Shown here: positions 8,978-17,975 of the stretch, in pieces
Layout: the number at the start of each line of letters is the position of its first letter
How positions within the stretch are numbered: position 1 is the first letter of the stretch
Assembly: GCA_031551865.1 (NCBI GenBank)
Contig: JAVBMY010000001.1
Location: 62,001-126,000 of the forward strand
Source of the DNA: Rikenella sp031551865
GTDB taxonomy: Bacteria; Bacteroidota; Bacteroidia; Bacteroidales; Rikenellaceae
Direction: 5' to 3'
Length of the DNA stretch: 64,000 bases
Position numbers and translations under genes: made by a program
Notes under the pieces: model-generated
The model's database searches: none
Told to the model about the DNA's origin: nothing
What the model saw: the letters and a program-made list of their open reading frames with translations, nothing else

Positions 8978-9111
8978 TCATTACGAGGAGGCGTCCGCGT
9001 ACTCCGGTGACTTTTCCCCGTCATTGCGAGGAGCTTTGCAACGAAGCAATCACAGGATACACCTGATGTGGATATTACGCGATTGACTCGTACCTCGCAA
9101 TGACGGAAAAT
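8978..9111. repeat. Family D palindromes before the dCMP deaminase 3' end
   Basis: CCGTCATTACGAGGAGGC and CCGTCATTGCGAGGAGC are followed by AACGAAGCAATCAC, and CTCGCAATGACGG closes the element at about 9095-9108. A further GTCATTGCGAAGG fragment lies at 9627-9640 on the other side of the gene. Confidence 0.65.
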
Positions 9112-9591
9112 TCATTTTTCCGGGCAGCCGCAGCTTTCGTCAACCTGCACCACTTCGATCCCGGCGCGGCGGAGCAGCTCGATGCCGTCGTGCGAGTGGT
9201 AGTCTTCGCAATAGACCACGCGCACGATCCCGGCCTGGATGATGAGCTTGGCGCATTCGATGCAGGGCGACGAAGTCACGTAGAGGGTCGATCCCGCAGC
9301 GCTCTGGCTCGATCGGGCCACTTTGGTGATGGCGTTGGCCTCGGCGTGCAGCACGTAGGGTTTGGTGCGCCCCTGTTGTCCTTCGGCGGCACGGCCCCCG
9401 GCCACGTCGGCGGGCGACCACTCGCATACGTTCTCAAACCCCGAAGGGGTACCGTTGTAGCCGTCCGAAATGATCATCTTGTCGCGCACGATCAGCGCGC
9501 CCACCTGGCGCCGCTCGCAATACGAGTTCTCGGCCCATATCCGCGCCATCCGGATGTACCGGACGTCCAAATTCTTCTGTTTATCGTCCAT
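9112..9591 (-). CDS. Deoxycytidylate (dCMP) deaminase
   Basis: Zinc-dependent deaminase converting dCMP to dUMP for thymidylate synthesis, cytosolic, 159 aa. Zinc and catalytic motifs are visible: LHAEANAI (H82, E84) and SSPCIECAK (C110, C113). The N-terminal RYIRMARIWAENSYCERRQVGALIV and the SDGYNGTPSGFEN segment are typical of the ComEB/dCMP deaminase group rather than cytidine deaminase. Located 87 nt downstream of valS on the same strand, with a family D fragment between them, so co-transcription is possible. Confidence 0.92.
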   Translation of the reverse strand: MDDKQKNLDVRYIRMARIWAENSYCERRQVGALIVRDKMIISDGYNGTPSGFENVCEWSPADVAGGRAAEGQQGRTKPYVLHAEANAITKVARSSQSAAGSTLYVTSSPCIECAKLIIQAGIVRVVYCEDYHSHDGIELLRRAGIEVVQVDESCGCPEK

Positions 9592-9678
9592 TCCTGTTTA
9601 CTATTTACGCCATTATAAACTCCCCGTCATTGCGAAGGTGCGTGCCGCACTCGCAATCCATCTAATCCGTTGAAAATT

Positions 9679-12357
9679 CTACTGCCCGAGCAGGGCGGCG
9701 AGGGCGGTTTCGAGGGCCTTGATCCTGGCTTCGGCGTCGTCGCGTTTGGCCTGTTCGGTTTCGAGCACCTTGGCGGGGGCGTTGGCCACGAACTTTTCGT
9801 TCGAGAGCTTGCGCATCACGCTTTCGAGGAAGCCCTGGGCGTAGTCGAGTTCCTTGGTGAGCCGTTCGATCTCGGCGTCGGTGTCGATGGCCGCGGCTTC
9901 GAGCGGCACCACGTATTCGGTCGTCTTGACGATGAACTGCGCACCCGACGGTTTCCCGGCCGCCGCAACCGGCATGATCGACGACAGGTTGGCCATCTTG
10001 GCGATCACCGGGGCGAACTGGGCCGGATAGTTCTCGTCGGCTACTACGCAGAGCGCCAGCGGCTCCTTGGGGGAGAGGTTCTTTTCTTTGCGGATGCCGC
10101 GTACGGCCGTCACGATCTCTTTGGCGTTCTCGAACCGTTCGAGCATCGCCGCATCGGCGGCGCCCGGAGCCGGGTAGAGCGAGATCATCAGGCTTTCGTC
10201 GGCGCCGCGGGGGCGGATGAAGTGCCATATCTCCTCGGTGATGAACGGCATGTAGGGGTGCAACTGCTGGAGCAGGCGCTCGAAGAATTCGATGGTGACC
10301 GCTTTGGTCTTGGCATCGATGGGCGAGCCGTAGGCCGGCTTCACGATTTCGAGGAACCAGCCCGAGAAATCGTCCCAGAACAGGCGGTAGAGCGTCATCA
10401 GCGCGTCGGAAATGCGGAAGTCCTCGAAATCCGCGTCGATCTGCCGGATCGTGGCATCCATCCTGGCGGCGAACCACTCGGTGGCGCGGACGGCCTCATC
10501 GGGCTGAGGTGCGTCGGCCGACACTTCCCACATGTTCACCAGGCGGAACGAGTTCCAGATTTTGTTGCCGAAGTTGCGGCCCTGCTCGATCAGCGACTCG
10601 TCCCAGATGATGTCGTTGCCCGCCGTGGAGCAGAGCATCATGGCCACGCGCACGCTGTCGGCGCCATACTTGTCGATCAGGTCGAGCGGGTCGGGCGAAT
10701 TGCCGAGCGACTTGCTCATCTTGCGGCGCAGTTTGTCGCGCACGATGCCTGTGAGGTAGACGTTCGAGAAGGGGCGCTCGCCCATGTATTCGTAGCCCGC
10801 GATGATCATGCGCGCCACCCAGAAAAACAAGATTTCGGGGGCGGTCACCAGGTCGTTCGTCGGATAGTAATATCGGATGTCGGGATTGCCGGGATTCACG
10901 AAGCCGTCGAACACCGAGATCGGCCAGAGCCACGAGCTGAACCAGGTGTCGAGCACGTCGGGGTCTTGGCGCAGTTCTTCGAGAGCCAGCGCGGGGTTGT
11001 CGCTCTTTTCACGGGCCAGCTTCAAAGCTTCCTCGGGTGTCTCGGCCACCACAAAGCCGCCGCCTGCGGCCTGCGGCAGATAGTAGGCCGGGATCTGCTG
11101 CCCCCACCAGAGCTGGCGGCTGACGCACCAGTCCTTGACGTTTTCCATCCAGTGGCGGTAGGTGTTGCGGAATTTGTCGGGGATCAGGCGGACGGTGTCC
11201 TGCATCACGGCTTTCAAAGCGGGTTGCGAGAGCTCTTCCATGCTCAGGAACCACTGCATCGAGAGCTTGGGCTCGATCACCACGCCGGTGCGCTCCGAAG
11301 TGCCCACCTTGTTGGTATAAGGCTCGACCTTTTCGAGCAGGCCGGCCTTTTGCAAATCTTCTTCGATCAGGCGGCGCACGTCGAAACGGTCCATGCCGGC
11401 GTACTGGGCGCCGTGCTCGTTGAGCGTACCGTTGTCGTTGAAAATATCGATGGTCTCAAGGCCGAACTTCTCGCCCAGCATGTAGTCGTTCACATCGTGT
11501 GCCGGGGTGACTTTCAGCGCCCCCGTACCGAATTCGAGGTCGACGTAGTCGTCGTAGATCACCGGCACCGGGCGGTCGATGAGCGGCACCAGCACCCGTT
11601 TGCCTTTGAGCGACGTATAGCGCGGGTCGGCGGGGTTCACGCACAAGGCCGTGTCACCGAGGATCGTCTCGGGACGCGTGGTGGCCACCACCACGTACTC
11701 CTCGGAGCCCTCGATCTTATAGCGCAGGTAGTAGAGCTTGCCCTGCTGTTCCTGGTAGATGACCTCTTCGTCGCTCAGGGCGGTGAGTGCCGAGGGGTCC
11801 CAGTTCACCATACGCACGCCGCGGTAGATCTTGCCTTTGTTGTAGAGGTCGATAAAGACCTGGATGACCGAGCGGCTGAGGGGTTCGTCCATCGTGAAGC
11901 GCGTGCGGGCCCAGTCGCACGAGGCGCCTAGTTTTTTGAGCTGTTCGAGGATGATGCCTCCGTGCTTCTCTTTCCACTCCCAGGCGTGTTTCAGGAACTC
12001 CTCGCGGGTAAGGTCGGATTTGCTGATCCCCTCGGCGGCGAGCTTCTGCACCACCTTGGCTTCGGTGGCGATCGACGCGTGGTCGGTACCGGGCACCCAG
12101 CAGGCGTTGAAGCCACGCATGCGGGCGCGGCGCACCAGCACGTCCTGTATGGTGTTATTCAGCATGTGCCCCATGTGGAGCACTCCCGTCACATTAGGCG
12201 GCGGTATCACGATGGTGTACGGCGTGCGGGCGTCGGGTTCGGAATGGAAATAGTCGCGGCGCATCCATTCGGCATACCATTTCGACTCGATGTTAGCGGG
12301 GTCGTATTTGGCAGGGATTTCGGCGGCGGCGGATGGTTTGGCAGTCGGCTCTGTCAT
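9679..12357 (-). CDS. valS: Valyl-tRNA synthetase
   Basis: Class I aminoacyl-tRNA synthetase charging tRNA-Val, cytosolic, 892 aa. The HIGH-type motif HMGH is at residues 61-64 after PPPNVTGVL, and KMSKS occurs near residue 545 in RRKMSKSLGNSPDPLDLI. The CP1 editing domain lies between them (TTRPETILGDTAL), followed by the anticodon-binding domain and a C-terminal coiled coil (EIERLTKELDYAQGFLESVMRKL), both typical of ValRS. Divergent from lon across a 333-nt gap. No T-box-like leader is expected in this phylum and none is seen. Confidence 0.98.
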   Translation of the reverse strand: MTEPTAKPSAAAEIPAKYDPANIESKWYAEWMRRDYFHSEPDARTPYTIVIPPPNVTGVLHMGHMLNNTIQDVLVRRARMRGFNACWVPGTDHASIATEAKVVQKLAAEGISKSDLTREEFLKHAWEWKEKHGGIILEQLKKLGASCDWARTRFTMDEPLSRSVIQVFIDLYNKGKIYRGVRMVNWDPSALTALSDEEVIYQEQQGKLYYLRYKIEGSEEYVVVATTRPETILGDTALCVNPADPRYTSLKGKRVLVPLIDRPVPVIYDDYVDLEFGTGALKVTPAHDVNDYMLGEKFGLETIDIFNDNGTLNEHGAQYAGMDRFDVRRLIEEDLQKAGLLEKVEPYTNKVGTSERTGVVIEPKLSMQWFLSMEELSQPALKAVMQDTVRLIPDKFRNTYRHWMENVKDWCVSRQLWWGQQIPAYYLPQAAGGGFVVAETPEEALKLAREKSDNPALALEELRQDPDVLDTWFSSWLWPISVFDGFVNPGNPDIRYYYPTNDLVTAPEILFFWVARMIIAGYEYMGERPFSNVYLTGIVRDKLRRKMSKSLGNSPDPLDLIDKYGADSVRVAMMLCSTAGNDIIWDESLIEQGRNFGNKIWNSFRLVNMWEVSADAPQPDEAVRATEWFAARMDATIRQIDADFEDFRISDALMTLYRLFWDDFSGWFLEIVKPAYGSPIDAKTKAVTIEFFERLLQQLHPYMPFITEEIWHFIRPRGADESLMISLYPAPGAADAAMLERFENAKEIVTAVRGIRKEKNLSPKEPLALCVVADENYPAQFAPVIAKMANLSSIMPVAAAGKPSGAQFIVKTTEYVVPLEAAAIDTDAEIERLTKELDYAQGFLESVMRKLSNEKFVANAPAKVLETEQAKRDDAEARIKALETALAALLGQ

Positions 12358-12370
12358 TTTGTCGGATTTA

Positions 12371-12401
12371 TTGCGAATTCACGGGGTTAAGCGTACCTTT
12401 G
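12371..12401 (+). promoter_or_regulatory. Promoter TTG-N20-TACCTTTG in the valS-lon gap
   Basis: TTG at 12371-12373 and TACCTTTG at 12394-12401 are separated by 20 nt, matching the Bacteroidetes -33/-7 layout. Transcription to the right would start near 12408, about 285 nt before lon, so it may serve lon with a long leader, or a separate small RNA. Confidence 0.6.
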
Positions 12402-12407
12402 CACGAT

Positions 12408-12525
12408 TGTTGTAAAGTCAGCAGAGGCAGGAATGCCCTGCCCCGAAATGTGACAACACCTCGGGGGGCCCGCTCCGGCGCAAACCGGGGAAGTCCCACA
12501 CTAAGGAACCACAAATTTACGTTTT
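12408..12525 (+). ncRNA. Candidate small structured RNA upstream of lon
   Basis: Downstream of a good promoter there is a GC-rich, foldable stretch of about 115 nt ending in T6 (near 12518-12523). Pairs that can be seen: GGCAGGaatgCCCTGCC; CTCCGG-CGCAAA-CCGGGG; and enclosing GTG/CAC, CCT/AGG and GGG/CCC segments, giving one long irregular hairpin. The size suits an SRP-type RNA, but the conserved GGAA loop and AGCAG strand are missing, so I do not name it. It could instead be the lon leader. Coordinates are approximate. Confidence 0.35.
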
Positions 12526-12557
12526 TTATCGGTGCGCGCACCATGCCGTACCTCACA

Positions 12558-12662
12558 ATCGTCATTGCGAGGAGAGTTCGTAGAAATCGACAAAGCAATC
12601 TTCCCGATCCTGCAAACACCGGAAGATTGCCGCGCCGCCCGAGGCGGCTCGCAATGACGACT
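12558..12662. repeat. Family D palindrome between the RNA candidate and lon
   Basis: CAATCGTCATTGCGAGGAG opens and CTCGCAATGACGACTG closes the element; GCAATCTTCC and GGAAGATTGC pair internally. It ends about 28 nt before the lon start, so it would be in the lon leader if transcription starts near 12408. Confidence 0.75.
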
Positions 12663-12690
12663 GATAATAAAAAACGACCAAGCAAGAAGA

Positions 12691-15120
12691 ATGAAAAAGA
12701 AGAAAGAAATCATTGCGGACGAACTCTCGGGCATATCGGATATGCTCGATGGCCAGACCCAAATCATAAATATCGTGACCGACGAAGACGACGACCATGT
12801 GAAATCGTCGCGCATGCCCGAAATCCTACCCATCCTCACGCTGCGCAGTTCGGTGCTGTTCCCCGGCGCCATCACCCCCATCACCGTGGGGCGCGAAAAG
12901 TCGATGGTACTGGCGCGCGAGATCGAAGCCAACGGCGGAATGCTCGGCGCGTTGCTCCAGCGCGACTCCTCGGTCGAGAACCCCGAACCCGAAGACCTGT
13001 ACAAAGTCGGTACCGCCGCCCGCATCCTGAAAGTATTGGAGATGCCCAACGGCAACCTGACCGTGATCCTGCACGGCCTCGAAAAATTCGAAGTACGCGA
13101 GTTCCTCGGGTCGAACCCCTATTTCAAAGCCACGGTCAGCCCCCTGCGCGAGGTTACGCCCGACAAAGGCTCGTCCGTAGAGCTCGACGCGCTGATCGAA
13201 TCCATCAAGGACATCGCCCTGAACATCATCGAACAATCGGCCAACATCCCGCACGAGGCCACGTTTGCCATCAAGAACATCGACAGCCGCCGCGGGGTAA
13301 TCAATTTCGTGTGCTCGAACCTCGACCTGCCCGACGCCGACCGCCAGGCGCTACTCGAAGCCCCCGGCCTGCTGGCCCGTGCCCGCCGGCTGCTCGAACT
13401 GCTCGTGCGCGAACAGCAACTCGTCGAGCTCAAAAACGAAATCCAGGCCAAAGTCAAGGCCGACATCGACGAACAGCAGCGCGAATATTTCCTGCAGCAA
13501 CAGATCCGCACCATCCAGGACGAACTGGGCGGCACCGGCTCCGAAAAAGAGCTCGACGACATGCGCGCCAAGGCTGCCAAAAAGAAATGGAGCAAAGCCG
13601 CGGCCGAACTCTTCGAAAAAGAGATCACCAAGCTCGACCGCATGAATCCCGCCGTGGCCGAATACTCGGTGCAGCTCAACTACCTGCAACTGCTGCTCGA
13701 ACTGCCGTGGGACGAGACCACCAAGGACAACCTCGACCTCAAGCGCGCCAAAAAGCAACTCGACAAAGACCACTTCGGACTCGACGATGTCAAAGAGCGC
13801 ATCCTCGAACACCTGGCCGTGCTCAAACTCAAGGGCGACCTCAAGAGCCCGATCATCTGCCTCTACGGCCCTCCCGGCGTGGGCAAGACCTCGCTCGGCA
13901 AGTCGGTGGCCTCGTCGCTGGGGCGTAAGTTCGGCCGCATCTCGCTGGGCGGCATGCACGACGAAGCCGAAATCCGCGGACACCGCCGCACCTACATCGG
14001 CGCCATGCCCGGCCGCATCATCCAGACGATCCGCCGCGCCGGGTCGTCAAACCCGGTCATCATCCTCGACGAGATCGACAAAGTGGGGGCCAGCAACCAC
14101 GGCGACCCCGCCTCGGCCCTTTTGGAGGTGCTCGATCCCGAACAGAACAGCACGTTCCACGACAACTACCTCGACACCGAATACGACCTCTCGAAAGTGC
14201 TGTTCATCGCCACGGCCAACAACGTGGGCGCCATTTCGCCCGCCCTGCGCGACCGCATGGAAATGATCAACGTGAGCGGCTACCTACTCGAAGAAAAGGT
14301 CGAGATCGCCCGCCGTCACCTGCTGCCCAAGCAGTTGGAGGCCCACGGCGTACCCGCCGCCGACCTGTCGGTCGGTAAGAAGGTCTTTGAAAAGATCATC
14401 TCGGAATACACCCGCGAATCGGGCGTGCGTACGCTCGACAAACTGATTGCCAAGATCGCCCGCCACCGCGCCAAAGAGATCGGCATGGAAGAGGCTTACG
14501 ACGCGGCGCTCACCCCGGCGGCGGCCGAGAAGATACTCGGCGTACCGCGCTACCTGAACGAAATGTACGAGGGCAACAAGCACGTCGGCGTGGTCACGGG
14601 CCTTGCCTGGACCGAAGTGGGCGGCGACATCCTCTACATCGAGTCATCGCTCAACGCCGGCAAGGGCAACCTGATCATCACGGGTAACCTGGGCGACGTC
14701 ATGAAGGAATCGGCCTCGATAGCCCTGGGCTGGATCAAGGCGCACGCCATGCAGCTCGGCATCCCGGTCGAAAAGTTCGAGCAAAACGACATCCACATCC
14801 ACGTGCCCGAAGGAGCGATCCCCAAGGACGGCCCCTCGGCCGGGATCACGATGGTCACGGCGCTGGCCTCGGTCTTCACCGGGCGCAAGGTGCTGGCCCG
14901 CATGGCGATGACCGGCGAAACCACGCTCCGCGGCAAGGTGCTCCCCGTGGGCGGCGTCAAGGAAAAAATCCTGGCCGCCAAACGCGCGGGCATCAGCGAC
15001 ATCATCCTCAGCCGCGAGAACCGCAAGGACATCGAAGACGTCAAGGCCGACTACGTGAAGGGACTGACCTTCCACTACGTCGACACGCTCGACGACGTGC
15101 TGAAGCTGGCGCTGGTCTAG
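12691..15120 (+). CDS. lon: ATP-dependent protease Lon (LonA)
   Basis: Cytosolic ATP-dependent serine protease that degrades misfolded and regulatory proteins, 809 aa, full family length. Order: LAN substrate-binding domain (about 40-245), coiled region, AAA+ module with Walker A GPPGVGKT (393-400) and Walker B VIILDEID, then the S16 protease domain with the dyad S716 in KDGPSAG and K759 in GGVKEK. A short charged N-terminal extension (residues 1-40, DEDDDH) precedes the LAN domain. The start is MKKKKEIIADE, just after a family D palindrome. A family A element follows the stop codon by 22 nt. Confidence 0.98.
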   Translation: MKKKKEIIADELSGISDMLDGQTQIINIVTDEDDDHVKSSRMPEILPILTLRSSVLFPGAITPITVGREKSMVLAREIEANGGMLGALLQRDSSVENPEPEDLYKVGTAARILKVLEMPNGNLTVILHGLEKFEVREFLGSNPYFKATVSPLREVTPDKGSSVELDALIESIKDIALNIIEQSANIPHEATFAIKNIDSRRGVINFVCSNLDLPDADRQALLEAPGLLARARRLLELLVREQQLVELKNEIQAKVKADIDEQQREYFLQQQIRTIQDELGGTGSEKELDDMRAKAAKKKWSKAAAELFEKEITKLDRMNPAVAEYSVQLNYLQLLLELPWDETTKDNLDLKRAKKQLDKDHFGLDDVKERILEHLAVLKLKGDLKSPIICLYGPPGVGKTSLGKSVASSLGRKFGRISLGGMHDEAEIRGHRRTYIGAMPGRIIQTIRRAGSSNPVIILDEIDKVGASNHGDPASALLEVLDPEQNSTFHDNYLDTEYDLSKVLFIATANNVGAISPALRDRMEMINVSGYLLEEKVEIARRHLLPKQLEAHGVPAADLSVGKKVFEKIISEYTRESGVRTLDKLIAKIARHRAKEIGMEEAYDAALTPAAAEKILGVPRYLNEMYEGNKHVGVVTGLAWTEVGGDILYIESSLNAGKGNLIITGNLGDVMKESASIALGWIKAHAMQLGIPVEKFEQNDIHIHVPEGAIPKDGPSAGITMVTALASVFTGRKVLARMAMTGETTLRGKVLPVGGVKEKILAAKRAGISDIILSRENRKDIEDVKADYVKGLTFHYVDTLDDVLKLALV

Positions 15121-15142
15121 TTACTGCGCATAGCGCTAAAGT

Positions 15143-15360
15143 AATAAAGGCGTAAAATCGTATGATACGATTTTACGCCTTTATTGTTGGCGGTTGGGTT
15201 GTGAGTTTGAGGGAACGGTTTTCGCAAGGTATGGCTTCCAAAAAGCAACGCCTGCCAACGCACAGGCCCTGCGCGCACGGCTCGGTACTTTTTGCATCCA
15301 CATATCTCCGCGCCCCTTGATGGGACAAGAAAAGAGGGAGGAGAGGAGAGGAGAGAAAAT
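15143..15360 (+). repeat. Family A composite element, copy A1 (after lon)
   Basis: A 21-bp perfect hairpin with a single-base centre (15143-15185; centre AATCGTATGATACGATT) begins 22 nt after the lon stop. A middle region of about 130 nt follows, then a purine tract AAGAAAAGAGGGAGGAGAGG and more (about 15326-15358). The hairpin may end lon transcription, though no T-run follows it. The rest of the 364-nt gap is filled by a family D palindrome. Confidence 0.75.
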
Positions 15361-15390
15361 AGCGAGGAAGAGGGCGGTATGTATTTCAAA

Positions 15391-15477
15391 TGTCATCCCG
15401 AGCGTAGCCGGGAGATCTTTGTAAAGATTGAAAATCAAAGCGTCTCTGACGCCTCGGCTTCGCTCGGGATGACATTA
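15391..15477. repeat. Family D palindrome (TGTCATCCCGAGCG type)
   Basis: TGTCATCCCGAGCGTAGCCG at the left pairs with CGGCTTCGCTCGGGATGACA at the right; AGATCTTTGTAAAGATT forms an internal hairpin. Lies in the convergent gap between lon and the Omp85 gene. Confidence 0.75.
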
Positions 15478-15484
15478 AAAAAAC

Positions 15485-17872
15485 TTAGAACGGCAACCCG
15501 ATAGCGAAGTTGAGCACCGTATTATCGAGGCGGTAGCCGGTTTTCCAGCGATCGGCGGGCGCCTCGTTGGGGTTGTAGACCTTGATGCCCCAGTCGAGGC
15601 GCAGCAGCACGTTGTAGCCGATGTCATAGCGCAGGCCGATGCCCGTACCGAGGGCGATCTGCCGGTAGAACGAGTCGAAACGGAACCGTTCGTCGGGTGA
15701 TGATCCCTTCGAGTTCATCCAAATGTTGCCCGCATCGACAAAGAGCGCCATCCCGAAACTCCCCGCCACCGAGAACCGGAATTCGAGGTTCGCCTCAAGC
15801 TTCATGTCGCCCAGCTGGTTGGGGTAGTTGGTATCCGGGGGAGCGGGCGTCGAGCCCGGCCCCAGGGTGCGCACCTGCCAGGCCCGCATACTGTTGCTTC
15901 CGCCTGCAAAGAAAAGCCGTTCGAAAGGCAACGTATTCGAATTTCCGTATGCTACCCCACCCCCGGCGAAAAGGCGCCACGCCAGTTGCGTGTTGTTATT
16001 GAGCGTCTGGCGCCCGGCGTATTCGAAATAAGCCCTTGCGTACTGGGCATAACGGATACCCAGCAGGTTGTAGTAGGTCTCCTCGTCGTTCTCCTGCTTC
16101 GTGCCCCAGGCCAGGGCGGCGAGGCTGAGCAGGTTGCCGTTGGTCTCGGCCCCGATGCGCAGCGTGTATCCGCTCCGTTTGGTGTCGGGGTTACTCTGGT
16201 AGTTGTACGACGCCGATATCCCGGCGATCAGTTGCGAGGTGTAACTGTTACGCAGGTAAGGGTTAGTGATCTCGTTCAGAAAAGCCGTGTCGATCCAGGG
16301 CACCTCGACCACATTCACGTCGACGGGGTTGATCTGGAAGTTGCCGCCCGTGCGCCAGCGCCACGAATAGCCGAAGCTTCCCCCGGCGATGGTGCGGTCG
16401 TAGTCGGGCCGCCGCTGGATGTCGTACGAAAGGGCGAAGGTGGTCTTCTGCATCGCGAACCGCTCCCGGTTCCGGCCCGCCCACGGCAACATGAAGCGCG
16501 GGATGTCGAGCGCCGCGGTCACGCCGAACTCGTAGGCGTCGTTGTCGCCTTTGTTTTTCATGATCTCGTAGGCGCCACGGAAGTTGATCCGCAGGTTCTC
16601 GCTGCCGCGGAACACGTTGCGGTTCTCATAGCCGAGGGCCAGCGCCGCCGAATAGTAGTCGGCCGTGGTCGAGAGCTCGGCTTCGACGCTGACGTTATGC
16701 CGGGGCGCCGGGGTGGCCAGGACGAGGCATTCCAGTTCGCGCTCGACGGTGGCGACCGTGTTCCCTTCGGCGTCGTAGCTGACCACGGCCCGGGGCGGGG
16801 CCACCGAATCGGGCACCACCGCGAACTGGGTGTAAGTGGTGTAACCGAGGTTGCGCAGCCCGTTCGACTGGCGCTCGATATTGTTGCGGTTGTAGATGTC
16901 GCCCGGCACCACGCGCATCGCCCTGTCGAGCACGCCGGGGCGCAGGTAGAGTTTCTTTTCGCGGTACACGATGTCGATGCCGTTGTATTGCGTGGTATCC
17001 CAGTCGATAGCGGCCAGTTCTTCGGGGGACTTGGTCATGTCGTAGTCCGTGTTGACTGTGACCCGGGTGATGCGGTATAGCGGATGGTTTTCCCACACGA
17101 TCGTGCCGCGCGCGTCGGTATAGGCCTGGCGGCGGGTAATCTTCATCACGATCCCGGCCTGCCGCAGCTCGCGCGAAGTGTCGGCCTCGAAGGAAATATA
17201 GCCCTTGCTGAACCCGTAGAAACCCTGGTCGAGCAGTTGCCGGGTGACGCGCTCGCGCTCGGCCTCGAACACCTGTTCGTCGTAGATGTCGCCCACCCGG
17301 ATCAGCGACCGGGCGGTGTCGCTCATCACGACGGTTTCGAGGTAGGGGTCGTCGATCCGGTAGCCGAGCGACGAGATGGTGTAAGGAGCATGTTCGTCGA
17401 TCAGGTAGTGGACGGTGGCCTTGCGGTTTTCGCGGCCGCCGAGGCTGATCGAGTCTCGCACCTCGGAGTCACGGTATCCGCGCGAGGCCAGGTAAGCCTG
17501 CATGATTTCGCGCGTCTGGAGGATTAGTCCCGGATCGAGCACCACCGGGGGCTCGCCCACTTTGTCGCGCCAGAAGCGCTGCCAATTGTGGTGCCGCGAG
17601 GTGTCGCTGGCGCTGTAAAAGGCCAGGTAAACGTTGGCGCCCAGCAGGCGGTTATTGGGACGCTGGCGGATATAGTTCTTGAGATCCGACGGGGTGACCC
17701 GGTCGCTGCGCTTGTGTTTTTCGTCGTGCAGCTCGGTCACCTCGACCTTGTTCCGCAGCAGCAGGTAGCGGTCTTGCGGCACATACCTCAGCGTGTTGCA
17801 GGCGCACAGCACGGCCGACCCCGCCGTGGCAACGGCAAAGGTCAGACGGCGTATGGAGGTACGTTTCGGCAT
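15485..17872 (-). CDS. Omp85-family outer membrane lipoprotein (TamA/BamA-like, TamL type)
   Basis: Predicted outer-membrane beta-barrel assembly factor, 795 aa. The N-terminus has a signal sequence ending in a lipobox-like LCAC, so it is probably lipidated, as in the Bacteroidetes TamL group. POTRA-like segments cover roughly residues 40-390 (HAPYTISSLGYRI, GFYGFSKGYISFEAD), and a C-terminal D15/surface-antigen barrel ends in GLPF with a terminal Phe, as in Omp85 barrels. In Bacteroidetes tamL often sits beside tamB; no tamB is here, so the specific role is inferred. I use the ATG at 17872; a TTG just upstream is also in frame. Confidence 0.85.
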   Translation of the reverse strand: MPKRTSIRRLTFAVATAGSAVLCACNTLRYVPQDRYLLLRNKVEVTELHDEKHKRSDRVTPSDLKNYIRQRPNNRLLGANVYLAFYSASDTSRHHNWQRFWRDKVGEPPVVLDPGLILQTREIMQAYLASRGYRDSEVRDSISLGGRENRKATVHYLIDEHAPYTISSLGYRIDDPYLETVVMSDTARSLIRVGDIYDEQVFEAERERVTRQLLDQGFYGFSKGYISFEADTSRELRQAGIVMKITRRQAYTDARGTIVWENHPLYRITRVTVNTDYDMTKSPEELAAIDWDTTQYNGIDIVYREKKLYLRPGVLDRAMRVVPGDIYNRNNIERQSNGLRNLGYTTYTQFAVVPDSVAPPRAVVSYDAEGNTVATVERELECLVLATPAPRHNVSVEAELSTTADYYSAALALGYENRNVFRGSENLRINFRGAYEIMKNKGDNDAYEFGVTAALDIPRFMLPWAGRNRERFAMQKTTFALSYDIQRRPDYDRTIAGGSFGYSWRWRTGGNFQINPVDVNVVEVPWIDTAFLNEITNPYLRNSYTSQLIAGISASYNYQSNPDTKRSGYTLRIGAETNGNLLSLAALAWGTKQENDEETYYNLLGIRYAQYARAYFEYAGRQTLNNNTQLAWRLFAGGGVAYGNSNTLPFERLFFAGGSNSMRAWQVRTLGPGSTPAPPDTNYPNQLGDMKLEANLEFRFSVAGSFGMALFVDAGNIWMNSKGSSPDERFRFDSFYRQIALGTGIGLRYDIGYNVLLRLDWGIKVYNPNEAPADRWKTGYRLDNTVLNFAIGLPF

Positions 17873-17975
17873 CAAGGGATTTAAGGTCTAAACGGATAAC
17901 CGGGGTCTCGGAAAAGGGGCCGGAGATTACGGCAGTCCGGTGCAAAAAACAAGGCGGCGCTGAAATCTGGTGGTG

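Noticed and set aside
9670..11931. 753-codon plus-strand open frame opposite valS
   Set aside because: Antisense to an unmistakable valyl-tRNA synthetase; composition is typical of a shadow frame in high-GC DNA.
12408..12525. Naming the RNA upstream of lon as SRP RNA
   Set aside because: Size and hairpin shape fit, but the conserved GGAA-type loop and AGCAG strand of the SRP core are not present.
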